Positions 1-5,804 of a DNA stretch of 6,553 bases are shown in pieces. The notes beneath the pieces were generated by a model, which worked only from the letters and a program-made list of their open reading frames with translations, searched no databases and was not told the origin of the DNA. Position numbers and translations under genes: made by a program. Position 1 is the first letter of the stretch. The number at the start of each line of letters is the position of its first letter. Source of the DNA: JBBIKU01 sp037445245 (GTDB lineage Bacteria; Chloroflexota; Anaerolineae; Anaerolineales; Anaerolineaceae); assembly GCA_037445245.1 (NCBI GenBank), contig JBBIKU010000135.1, positions 1 through 6,553 of the forward strand. The letters run 5' to 3'.

Positions 1-1217
1 CGATCATCCCGGAAGAGGTTACCACACTGCCACACGGTTTGCCGATGGAAATTCCCATCTATTATCAACCGTTGTGGGGAAGTCCGTTTCAGGTGTTGCC
101 TGATTCGCGTTTTATCAACGGTCCTGCTCAGCAGGGATTTGATCCGGTCGCGTTTGTATGGGAGCAGCCTGGTTGGTTCAAGCATTATCAGCACAATGCC
201 GGGGGGAGGGAGTTACGGGGGGGCGAGCTGATACTGCATGTGGCGACCAATTTCAGTATCAGCCCGCGCTTGTTGCTGGCGGTATTGGAATATCAAACCG
301 GCAGCCTGAGCCAGAGCATTCAGCCCGAAAGCGACGATTTGTATCCATTGGGACACGTCAGCCGTGCCCATCGCGGCTTGTACCGTCAACTGGTGTGGGC
401 AGCCAACGAATTGAACAACGGCTATTACGGTTGGCGAACCGGTCGCATGACCGAATTTGAGCACCGCGACGGCAGACTGGAACGGCCCGACCCGTGGCAA
501 AATGCCGGCACGGTGGGCATTCACTATTACTTTGCGCAGGTTTTATCCGCTGAGGAATTTCTGCATGCCACTTCGAGCGAGGGACTGCTAAAATCCTATA
601 CCGAACTGTTCGGTGAACCGTGGGAAAATGTGCAACCGCACATGCCGGGCAGCTTACAGCAACCCGAAATGACCCTACCATTTTTGCCAGGGCGTTCGTG
701 GGCTTTCACCGGTGGGCCCCATACCGGGTGGGGGAAGGGTGATCCGCTGGCAGCGCTCGATTTTGCACCTCCCACCACGCTGAGCGGGTGCAGTCCATCC
801 GCGGAGTGGGCGACTGCGGTGGCAGATGGCGTGATTGCCCGCACCGCTGAAGCCATCGCTGTGCTCGATTTAGACGGCGATGGTGACGAACGCACCGGCT
901 GGGTTGTGTTCTACCTTCATTTGGAGTCAGCCAGTCTTCCAAGGCAAGGCGCCTCTTTGAAAGCGGGCGACCCTGTGGGCAGACCGTCTTGTGAGGGTGG
1001 CAGTTCCACCGGGACACACGTTCACATTGCCAGAAAATACAACGGTGAATGGATTCCTGCCGATGGTGCGCTGGCATTCAACCTGGAGGGCTGGGTTGCT
1101 CGAAACGGCAACGCCGAATACGAGGGCTATCTGGAGCGCTTCGGTCATCAGGTGCGGGCTTGTGTCTGTGCTGATGCTGCCAGCCATATCTATTCGACTA
1201 CCGGAATGGGGCGCTAG
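1..1217 (+). CDS. M23-family (LytM-like) metallopeptidase, 5' end outside the window
   Basis: The reading frame is open to the left edge (first full codon at 3), so the TTG at 39 is probably an internal Leu and the true start lies upstream. Counting that TTG as residue 1, the C-terminal half has the M23 zinc-site pattern: H228 and D241 (in ALDFAPP), YLHL at 292-295 with H294, and HVH at 327-329 in TGTHVHIARKY. Members cleave peptidoglycan cross-links outside the cytoplasm, so a signal peptide or anchor is expected in the missing part. The first His and the Asp are 13 residues apart, where classical M23 enzymes have HxxxD. The Asp-rich stretch LDLDGDGDE (276-284) could bind calcium. Residues about 60-130, with AVLEYQTG at 81-88, weakly recall a lysozyme/transglycosylase helix containing a Glu, but I cannot confirm a second domain. 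The gene converges on the osmC-like gene and shares its stop palindrome. The family is fairly certain; substrate is unknown. Confidence 0.85.
   Translation, partial: IIPEEVTTLPHGLPMEIPIYYQPLWGSPFQVLPDSRFINGPAQQGFDPVAFVWEQPGWFKHYQHNAGGRELRGGELILHVATNFSISPRLLLAVLEYQTGSLSQSIQPESDDLYPLGHVSRAHRGLYRQLVWAANELNNGYYGWRTGRMTEFEHRDGRLERPDPWQNAGTVGIHYYFAQVLSAEEFLHATSSEGLLKSYTELFGEPWENVQPHMPGSLQQPEMTLPFLPGRSWAFTGGPHTGWGKGDPLAALDFAPPTTLSGCSPSAEWATAVADGVIARTAEAIAVLDLDGDGDERTGWVVFYLHLESASLPRQGASLKAGDPVGRPSCEGGSSTGTHVHIARKYNGEWIPADGALAFNLEGWVARNGNAEYEGYLERFGHQVRACVCADAASHIYSTTGMGR
1214..1217. other. CTAG palindrome carrying the stop codons of two convergent genes
   Basis: The plus-strand M23 gene ends with TAG at 1215-1217. 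The minus-strand OsmC gene ends with TAG read from 1216 to 1214. Both stops lie within one CTAG, giving a 4-nt tail-to-tail overlap and leaving no room for an intergenic terminator. This is read directly from the sequence. Confidence 0.95.
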
Positions 1218-1636
1218 GAATTTTCTTCGATGATCGTAATTTTTTGATCGATCGGCACCACTTTTCCGAGCATGGCTTGCGCCGGGCAGTAACGGGTAGT
1301 GCTTAAATCAACTGCCCGCTCGACGGCTTCCTTTTCTATCCCACGCCCCTTGATTATATATTCGAGAACGATTTTGGTAAACACTTTGGGATGCTCAGTG
1401 GCTCGCTCGGCATCGATCCGTATCTCGAAACCGGTTACCTGTTGCCGTTTTTTGGAGAGGATCGAGATCACATCCATGCCGGTACAGCCTCCCAGCGCCA
1501 CCAGGAATAGTTCCATTGGCAGAAATCCATCTTCGTCACCTCCCACGGCAGCGTGGGTTCCAAGCGGAACGGTAAACCCGCTATCGGCGGTTCCATCAAA
1601 ACTCATTCTTTGTTTCCAGATAATTTTCGCTTTCAT
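1214..1636 (-). CDS. OsmC/Ohr-family thiol peroxidase-like protein
   Basis: A 140-residue protein of normal OsmC-family size. It carries the two conserved cysteines of the family: C51 in GGCTGMDV, at the start of the central helix, and C117 in TRYCPAQAML. OsmC and Ohr proteins use this Cys pair to reduce organic hydroperoxides in the cytoplasm. The YhfA-like subgroup has less certain substrates, and the RYCP motif here fits that OsmC-like subgroup better than Ohr. An upstream in-frame start at 1708 is possible, but it would add a basic, unconserved 24-residue tail overlapping the PDO gene. The ATG at 1636 has an AAGGAGGT ribosome site 10 nt upstream and gives the usual family N-terminus. The gene lies 31 nt downstream of the PDO selenoprotein on the same strand, so they are probably co-transcribed. 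PDO could help re-reduce the peroxidatic disulfide (inference). Confidence 0.88.
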   Translation of the reverse strand: MKAKIIWKQRMSFDGTADSGFTVPLGTHAAVGGDEDGFLPMELFLVALGGCTGMDVISILSKKRQQVTGFEIRIDAERATEHPKVFTKIVLEYIIKGRGIEKEAVERAVDLSTTRYCPAQAMLGKVVPIDQKITIIEENS

Positions 1637-1646
1637 CTTACCTCTT

Positions 1647-1654
1647 ACCTCCTT
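1647..1654 (-). promoter_or_regulatory. Shine-Dalgarno site of the OsmC gene
   Basis: AAGGAGGT on the minus strand, 10 nt before the ATG at 1636, with a second GAGGT closer in (1641-1645). It is the strongest ribosome site in this stretch. It decides the start at 1636 over the in-frame start at 1708. Confidence 0.75.
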
Positions 1655-1667
1655 CCTTCGATGTGGC

Positions 1668-2345
1668 TTAAACAGTTTCGTCTGCGAGAATTTCTTTGAT
1701 CTTCTCAATCAGTATTGCTTCGGGCACTGCTCCGACAATCTCACCGGCACCATCGTTGATGACGGTGTGCGGCACGCCCGAGACACCATATTGCATTGAC
1801 AAATTGGGGAATTCCAATGCTTCGACCATTTCAGCGATCACCAGGTTGCTTTCCATGGCAAGTTGATGCGCAAGCACCACGGCTTGTGGGCAGTACGGTC
1901 AGGTTGGGGTGGTAAATACCTGCAAGCGGATCGGCTTTACAAGCTCAGCCAGGTAGCGGCGCGTCTCGGCGCTCAACCCTGAATTGCCGGCGGAAACCAT
2001 AAGGATATCGCGGATCAGCGAGGTGAATTCGTGGCCGGCGGGAATGCCGCTAAAACGGATGCCGTGATCAATGATCTGTCCGTCTTTTTTTTCGGCAATG
2101 ATGATGCCCGGCACCAGTTCTACGCCATAGCGGTTGGCTTCCTGCAAGTCATTTTCGATGGTGTAAAGGATCAGTTCAATCTTGCCTGAGAGACTGCCGA
2201 TCTCTTGCAACAAATGAAGGGTGTCCTCGCAATAGGGGCAATTCTCGTCGCGGCTTCCAAAGAAGATCACCGCTACTGGTTGTGACAGGGCGTCAAACGC
2301 CTTCTGAACCTGTTGGCGGGTTGTCTCATCTAATAATCGGGTCAT
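1668..2345 (-). CDS. Protein disulfide oxidoreductase (PDO), two thioredoxin folds, predicted selenoprotein (Sec149)
   Basis: One frame runs from ATG 2345 to TAA 1668 with a single internal TGA at 1899..1901. Read through, it gives 225 residues, close to the about 226 of archaeal/bacterial PDOs. Domain 1 (about 1-115) has C36-P-Y-C39 and a cis-Pro site at VELVPG (P79). Domain 2 (about 135-225) reads VFTTPT-[TGA]-PYC with C152 and a cis-Pro site at VSGVPHT (P192). The TGA therefore replaces exactly the first, nucleophilic Cys of the second CPYC, giving U149-P-Y-C152. PDOs are cytoplasmic thiol-disulfide oxidoreductases; in the Pyrococcus enzyme the two CxxC sites lie at nearly the same positions. 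Coding similarity continues unbroken after the TGA, a stem-loop follows it, and UGA is a normal stop in neighbouring genes. A ribosome site GGAGA (2352-2356) precedes the ATG by 6 nt. Alternatives are a sequencing error, a nonsense mutation, or two split genes using the GTG at 1880; the last would cut away the catalytic motif. The PDO family is near certain; Sec is likely. Confidence 0.82.
1867..1892 (-). promoter_or_regulatory. Candidate bacterial SECIS hairpin in the PDO gene
   Basis: Directly after the TGA, the minus strand folds as a 5-bp upper stem CAAGC (1886..1882) with GCTTG (1875..1871), closing a 6-nt loop CGTGGT (1881..1876). A lower 3-bp stem TGC (1892..1890) with GCA (1869..1867) is separated by an internal loop CCA/C. 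There are 17 nt between the TGA and the apical loop, and G is the second loop base. As I recall the published bacterial SECIS model (UGA-to-loop 16-37 nt, a G in the first two loop positions, short stem), this fits. The fold was found by eye; energy was not computed. Confidence 0.6.
1899..1901 (-). other. In-frame TGA, predicted selenocysteine codon
   Basis: TGA lies between the codons for Thr148 and Pro150, at the Cys position of a UxxC redox motif. The next base is C (UGAC), the same four-base context as E. coli fdhF. The same frame stays open and conserved-looking for 76 more residues to a TAA at 1668. Confidence 0.78.
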
Positions 2346-2351
2346 TCTCTA

Positions 2352-2356
2352 TCTCC
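2352..2356 (-). promoter_or_regulatory. Shine-Dalgarno site of the PDO gene
   Basis: GGAGA on the minus strand, 6 nt before the ATG at 2345, supporting that start. Confidence 0.6.
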
Positions 2357-2406
2357 ATTTCCATTGCTGTTACAAGCGCGCCCCGACCGGCGGATTCGGA
2401 CAACTA

Positions 2407-2808
2407 TCAGGTGAAGCTACCTCCCACGCTTTGCCCGCAGTTTGGGCACACCAGGTTCAATAAACCGTTGTAATCCACAATCGCATTGCCGCAGAGAGGG
2501 CAGCGGTCGCCGGGATGGGCGGCGACGGTCAGCGTAGCATCCGGATTTCGCTCCGCGGTTGCGGGCAAGATGTTTTCAAGACGAAGCCGTTTGTACAGGC
2601 GTTGGCGGATTTCGGCGGGGAACGATGGAGCGGACGGTTGTTCGCGGTAGATTTCGATGGTTTTTTGCATACTATTGTAAACCACGCTGCAATTCTGGCA
2701 TTTGCTCAAGTGCTCTTCCAACTGCCGGCACAAGGCATCCGCCAGTTCGCCGTCGATGTATTCGGAAATTTGGCTGATCAGATCGTGACAATGTTTGCGC
2801 TTAATCAT
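2407..2808 (-). CDS. ZAS-type zinc-binding anti-sigma factor with C-terminal zinc ribbon
   Basis: A 133-residue protein. The N-terminal region (about 5-50) matches the anti-sigma zinc finger (zf-HC2/ZAS): C7, then H33-x3-C37-x2-C40. The spacing between C7, H33, C37 and C40 equals that of the Zn ligands I recall for Streptomyces RsrA (C11, H37, C41, C44), and C27 matches its extra C31. ZAS proteins bind their partner ECF sigma factor; in redox-sensing members oxidation forms a disulfide, releases zinc and frees sigma. The C-terminus holds a second zinc module, C103-x2-C106 and C121-x2-C124, a zinc ribbon. No transmembrane helix is visible, so it should be cytoplasmic, suiting an intracellular signal. 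Its ATG lies inside the end of the sigma gene (8-nt overlap, ATGATTAA), implying translational coupling. It ends in TGA. Partner binding is secure from context; the redox-sensor role is an inference. Confidence 0.85.
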   Translation of the reverse strand: MIKRKHCHDLISQISEYIDGELADALCRQLEEHLSKCQNCSVVYNSMQKTIEIYREQPSAPSFPAEIRQRLYKRLRLENILPATAERNPDATLTVAAHPGDRCPLCGNAIVDYNGLLNLVCPNCGQSVGGSFT

Positions 2809-3418
2809 TCGAATCCCTGCGTGGATCGCGGCTGGTGAAATATTCCGAGAGGTAATTCTGAAGTTTTATACGGGCGCGTAACAGGCGGGTTTTTACCGCC
2901 ACCTCGCTGATGTTGAGGATTTGCGCCGTTTGAAGAGTGCTCATTTCTTCGACGTCGCGCAGGATGAACACTGCCCGCAGCGTCGGTGATAACGCCTGAA
3001 CAGCTTGTTCTAAAATGTGGCGCATCTCTGCGGACATCAATTTCTCTTCCGGCATAGTTTCAAACTGTTGTAGGACGGTTTGCGCAGAAAGGGCAGCGAT
3101 GCTCTCATCCGGGTCGTCAGCTACCAGCGTAACTTGCGGGGTGCGCTTGCGTATCAGCATCAGGGCTTCGTTGGTCGCGATGCGATAAAGCCAGGTGGCA
3201 ATGCTCGAGCGCCCCTCGAATTTCGGCAGCGCCTTGTAGGCTTTCATGAAAGTTTCTTGCAGCATGTCTTCTGCATCCTGCTCATCGTTGAGTATCCTCA
3301 ACGCCAATCGATATATTTTCTCTGAATAACGATCAACCAGCCTAGCAAATTCGTCTGAATCGCCTGATTTTAAGGCGGTTATCGAAAAATCTTCGGTGAG
3401 CGGTAAGTTACTGTTCAT
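2801..3418 (-). CDS. ECF-type RNA polymerase sigma factor (SigW/RpoE-like)
   Basis: 205 residues with both ECF domains. Sigma region 2 spans about residues 22-92 (FARLVDRYSEKIYRLALRIL, then DAEDMLQETFMKAYKALPKF and the WLYRIATNEA segment that contacts the -10 region). Region 4 spans about 130-190 (LSPTLRAVFILRDVEEMS, then the helix-turn-helix ISEVAVKTRLLRARIKL). There is no region 3 and no C-terminal extension, as usual for anti-sigma-controlled ECFs. It directs RNA polymerase to a stress regulon. The overlapping downstream ZAS gene is almost certainly its anti-sigma factor. The ATG at 3418 is the only usable in-frame start before region 2, since a TGA lies 30 nt upstream at 3446-3448. The ribosome site is weak (a G-rich GGGGGGTG about 13 nt upstream). 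PDO and OsmC downstream are plausible members of the same transcript and regulon. Confidence 0.92.
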   Translation of the reverse strand: MNSNLPLTEDFSITALKSGDSDEFARLVDRYSEKIYRLALRILNDEQDAEDMLQETFMKAYKALPKFEGRSSIATWLYRIATNEALMLIRKRTPQVTLVADDPDESIAALSAQTVLQQFETMPEEKLMSAEMRHILEQAVQALSPTLRAVFILRDVEEMSTLQTAQILNISEVAVKTRLLRARIKLQNYLSEYFTSRDPRRDSND

Positions 3419-3496
3419 ATAGATGCACAGACACCCCCCAAAGTTTCATGAATAACTGCACAGGTGTTGATCCTAGAATTTCGGTCGGGGTGATAT
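3419..3496 (-). other. 78-nt intergenic region between tsaD and the sigma gene
   Basis: The only gap in the 1214-5792 minus-strand gene run, apart from 61 nt before the PDO gene, that could hold a promoter for the sigma/PDO/OsmC group. It contains TGAAAC (3448..3443) and a run of six G before GCATCTA. These resemble ECF promoter elements, but the implied transcription start would fall past the ATG. No terminator hairpin with a T tract is visible for tsaD. Confidence 0.35.
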
Positions 3497-4543
3497 TCAG
3501 GCTAGCTTCCAGGTTGGCAAGACGTCCAAATCGAGCGCATCGGTTTGTCCGTGGACGAAGCGGAAATATCCGGCAGCGGCAATCATGGCGGCGTTGTCGG
3601 TGCACAGGGTGATGGGCGGAATTTGAACGGGAAAGTCCGCCTGTGCCAAAAAAGCTTCGCGTAGGGCGCGGTTGGCAGAGACGCCGCCGGCGATCAGTAT
3701 CTGGCTGGCGTGATATATCTGAGCTGCTTTCAGGGTCTTGGTCACCAGCGCATCGACCACCGCCGCCTGAAAACTGGCTGCCAGGTCGGCGATCGGCAGG
3801 GACCGATCATCCGATTCGATCTGGCGCACCAGCCGCAATACGGCGGTTTTCAGCCCGCTGAAGGAGAAATCCCAACTTCCTTCTAAGCGCGCTCGTGGCA
3901 GCGGAAAGGCGTTTGGGTTGCCAGCAGCGGCGGCTTGCTGGATGGAGGGACCGCCAGGATAGGGCAACTTCAACAGGCGGGCTACCTTGTCAAAGGCTTC
4001 ACCGGCTGCATCGTCGAGTGTTCCACCCAGGCGTTCATAACTCAGGTGTGATTTCACCAGGATAAGCTCGGAGTGCCCCCCCGAAACCAGCAACGCCAGG
4101 AGCGGGAATTGCGGCGGCGGTAGCGGGTCGCGGGCATCGGTGGGATAGAGCCAGGCGGAATAGATGTGTCCTTCGAGGTGATTGACGCCGATCAGTGGCA
4201 AGCCGCTGGCGATGGCAATACCTTTGGCGGCGTTCATGCCGACCACCAATGACCCAGCCAGCCCGGGACCGCGCGTGACTGCCAGGGCGTCCACGTCTGA
4301 AAGCGAGAGATGAGCTTCTTGGAGCGCCTGTTCGATTACAGCGTAGATTACCTGAATGTGCTGCCGAGAAGCAACTTCAGGGAAAACCCCGCCGTAGCGA
4401 GCGTGCAGCTCGATCTGTGAGGCGACCACGTTGGAAAGTAACGCCCTACCGCTCTCAACCACGGCTGCGGCAGTCTCGTCGCAGGAAGTTTCGATGCCTA
4501 AAATGCGGGCGGGCGGGAATTGGGGATCGGTTTGCGCTTTCAT
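3497..4543 (-). CDS. tsaD: tRNA N6-adenosine threonylcarbamoyltransferase TsaD
   Basis: About 348 residues, the usual length of bacterial TsaD (Gcp/YgjD/Kae1). The protein transfers threonylcarbamoyl from TC-AMP to A37 of ANN-decoding tRNAs, in a complex with TsaB and TsaE. Counting from the TTG at 4546 as residue 1, visible signatures are GIETSCDET (17-25), the metal ligands H123 and H127 in VNHLEGH, SGGHSEL (155-161), GEAFDKVARLL (182-192), FSFSGLKTA (227-235), GGVSANRAL (287-295) and the metal ligand D317 in CTDNAAM. All catalytic elements are intact. ATG 4543 directly follows an in-frame TTG at 4546; I prefer the ATG. Ribosome-site candidate AAGAAGG lies 15 nt upstream, inside the end of the peptidase gene. 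The gene begins 10 nt after the peptidase stop, so they are likely co-transcribed. It ends in TGA, showing UGA is a normal stop in this genome. Confidence 0.97.
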   Translation of the reverse strand: MKAQTDPQFPPARILGIETSCDETAAAVVESGRALLSNVVASQIELHARYGGVFPEVASRQHIQVIYAVIEQALQEAHLSLSDVDALAVTRGPGLAGSLVVGMNAAKGIAIASGLPLIGVNHLEGHIYSAWLYPTDARDPLPPPQFPLLALLVSGGHSELILVKSHLSYERLGGTLDDAAGEAFDKVARLLKLPYPGGPSIQQAAAAGNPNAFPLPRARLEGSWDFSFSGLKTAVLRLVRQIESDDRSLPIADLAASFQAAVVDALVTKTLKAAQIYHASQILIAGGVSANRALREAFLAQADFPVQIPPITLCTDNAAMIAAAGYFRFVHGQTDALDLDVLPTWKLA

Positions 4544-4553
4544 CAAATCATTG

Positions 4554-5792
4554 CTATGCCTTCTTCATCGGCAACACCAGATGCATGGGGTAATCAGCCA
4601 GGGATTCGAAGCGACCGTCCGCAAGGGCGACGACGGTGTTTTCCAGTCGAACGCCGACGTTTTGTTCGGGGTAGTACAAGCCGGGTTCGATTGTGATCAC
4701 CGTCCCCGCTTTGAGATTGTTGGCGCTAGAATCGCCGGGATGGCTGAAGGGTCTCTCGTGAATGTGCAGCCCGACCCCGTGCCCGATCGAATGAACGTAG
4801 CCGGATTCAGTGGTAGGGTCGTTGAGCAGGGTGGGGTGGCCCATCTGTTCGAAGTGTTCACAAGCCATGCGTTGGTAGCGGGAAAAGGGTTGATTGAGTT
4901 TAAGGTTTGCCACCAGCTTATCGAAGACCGTGCGCACCTGTTCATAAAGCACCTCGGCTTTTTCGGGCGCGAATCCCAGGCACCAGGTGCGGGTGAAATC
5001 GTGATAAAAACCGCCGCCGTATTCACAAGGGAAAATATCAAAGACGATGGTTTCACCGAGGCGCACGGTGTCCTCTGGATTGCCGCTGCTGTGGGGAACG
5101 CCGGCATCTCTACCGATGGCGAAGATGGTATCTTCCGGGTTTTCTTCATCGTGCTCGATCAGCAAGCGGTTGATCCGGCGCTTGACGTCGGCGATTTTGA
5201 GCGCCTCGCCATCGGTTTTGATCAACGTGTTGTCTTCGACTTTGTGGCTGGTGAGAAAATCGGCGATCTCATCGACAACCGCCATGGTGATTCTGCCCAT
5301 CCGGCGCATGCGCTGGATCTCTTCTTCGTCTTTGGTCGCCATTGCCAGTGAGAGGACGTCGTCCTCATCGCTGGTGACGAAATCAAGATCCGGCATGGCG
5401 CGTTGCAACCGCGAAAACACGCCGTAGCTTTTACTCAACTCGGCGCGCCCGTAGAGAGCAATCCTGCCGCTGCTGATTTCGAGATCGCGAAACATACGCT
5501 GGTAACGCAATGTGGTTGCCACCAGCGAATCGCCCCCGGCTTCCTTGAGCATTTCTTCCCAGGGGTATTTGGCGTAGCTCTGGGTTTTCAATCCGGAACG
5601 CAGCGCCTCGTCGCGCTCCATGGGGTTGTGGAAAAGAATGGCGGGTTCGCCGCGTTTTTTGATCAAGTCGGCGCGGGTGATATGCGCTATACCGGTGAGA
5701 TACGCCATGTAGGGGTTGTGCTGTGCAGCACCGTTGACCAGTAATGCATCGATGTTGTTCTCTTTCATCAAACGATCGAGGTCTGTTCGCAT
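4554..5792 (-). CDS. M24-family Xaa-Pro peptidase (aminopeptidase P / prolidase-like)
   Basis: 412 residues from ATG 5792. An N-terminal creatinase-like domain (about 1-140) is followed by a pita-bread M24 catalytic domain (about 160-400). The five metal ligands are all present: D252 in VFDIFP, D265 in FYHDFTRTW, H338 in SIGHGVGLH, E369 in TIEPGLYYP and E384 in GVRLENTV. Such enzymes use two metal ions to cleave at Xaa-Pro bonds in cytoplasmic peptide turnover. Whether this is an aminopeptidase or a dipeptidase cannot be told from sequence alone. A longer in-frame start at 5861 would add 23 unconserved residues overlapping the selA fragment. The ATG at 5792 has GAGG 8 nt upstream, so it is preferred. 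That GAGG overlaps the TGA stop of the selA fragment, suggesting coupling to the upstream gene. tsaD follows after 10 nt. Confidence 0.93.
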   Translation of the reverse strand: MRTDLDRLMKENNIDALLVNGAAQHNPYMAYLTGIAHITRADLIKKRGEPAILFHNPMERDEALRSGLKTQSYAKYPWEEMLKEAGGDSLVATTLRYQRMFRDLEISSGRIALYGRAELSKSYGVFSRLQRAMPDLDFVTSDEDDVLSLAMATKDEEEIQRMRRMGRITMAVVDEIADFLTSHKVEDNTLIKTDGEALKIADVKRRINRLLIEHDEENPEDTIFAIGRDAGVPHSSGNPEDTVRLGETIVFDIFPCEYGGGFYHDFTRTWCLGFAPEKAEVLYEQVRTVFDKLVANLKLNQPFSRYQRMACEHFEQMGHPTLLNDPTTESGYVHSIGHGVGLHIHERPFSHPGDSSANNLKAGTVITIEPGLYYPEQNVGVRLENTVVALADGRFESLADYPMHLVLPMKKA

Positions 5793-5800
5793 GATGGGGT

Positions 5801-5804
5801 CCTC
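5801..5804 (-). promoter_or_regulatory. Shine-Dalgarno site of the Xaa-Pro peptidase gene
   Basis: GAGG on the minus strand, 8 nt before the ATG at 5792, overlapping the TGA stop (5803-5805) of the upstream selA fragment. It supports the 5792 start over 5861. Confidence 0.55.

Noticed and set aside
1637..1708. Extended OsmC start at 1708
   Set aside because: The extra 24 residues are basic and unlike the family, overlap the PDO gene by 41 nt, and bypass the strong AAGGAGGT before ATG 1636.
1668..1880. Separate 70-residue gene starting at GTG 1880
   Set aside because: It is in the same frame as the upstream PDO part, begins in the middle of the thioredoxin domain after the CxxC motif, has no ribosome site, and would lack the catalytic residues.
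1899..1901. TGA read as tryptophan (genetic code 4 or 25)
   Set aside because: tsaD (stop at 3497-3499) and the anti-sigma gene (stop at 2407-2409) end at TGA at the expected protein lengths, and Trp would destroy the CxxC motif.
2346..2406. Terminator between the anti-sigma and PDO genes
   Set aside because: A weak CCGA/TCGG pairing is present but no T tract follows, so it does not support termination or separate operons.
3419..3448. Autoregulated ECF promoter: TGAAAC, 16 nt, GCATCTA
   Set aside because: The elements look right, but a start site about 7 nt past GCATCTA would lie downstream of ATG 3418, and no other in-frame start exists before sigma region 2.
4431..5351. Long plus-strand open frame of 306 codons opposite tsaD and the peptidase gene
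   Set aside because: It is antisense to well-supported M24 and TsaD coding sequence, shows no domain motif and no ribosome site; it is a shadow of codon bias.
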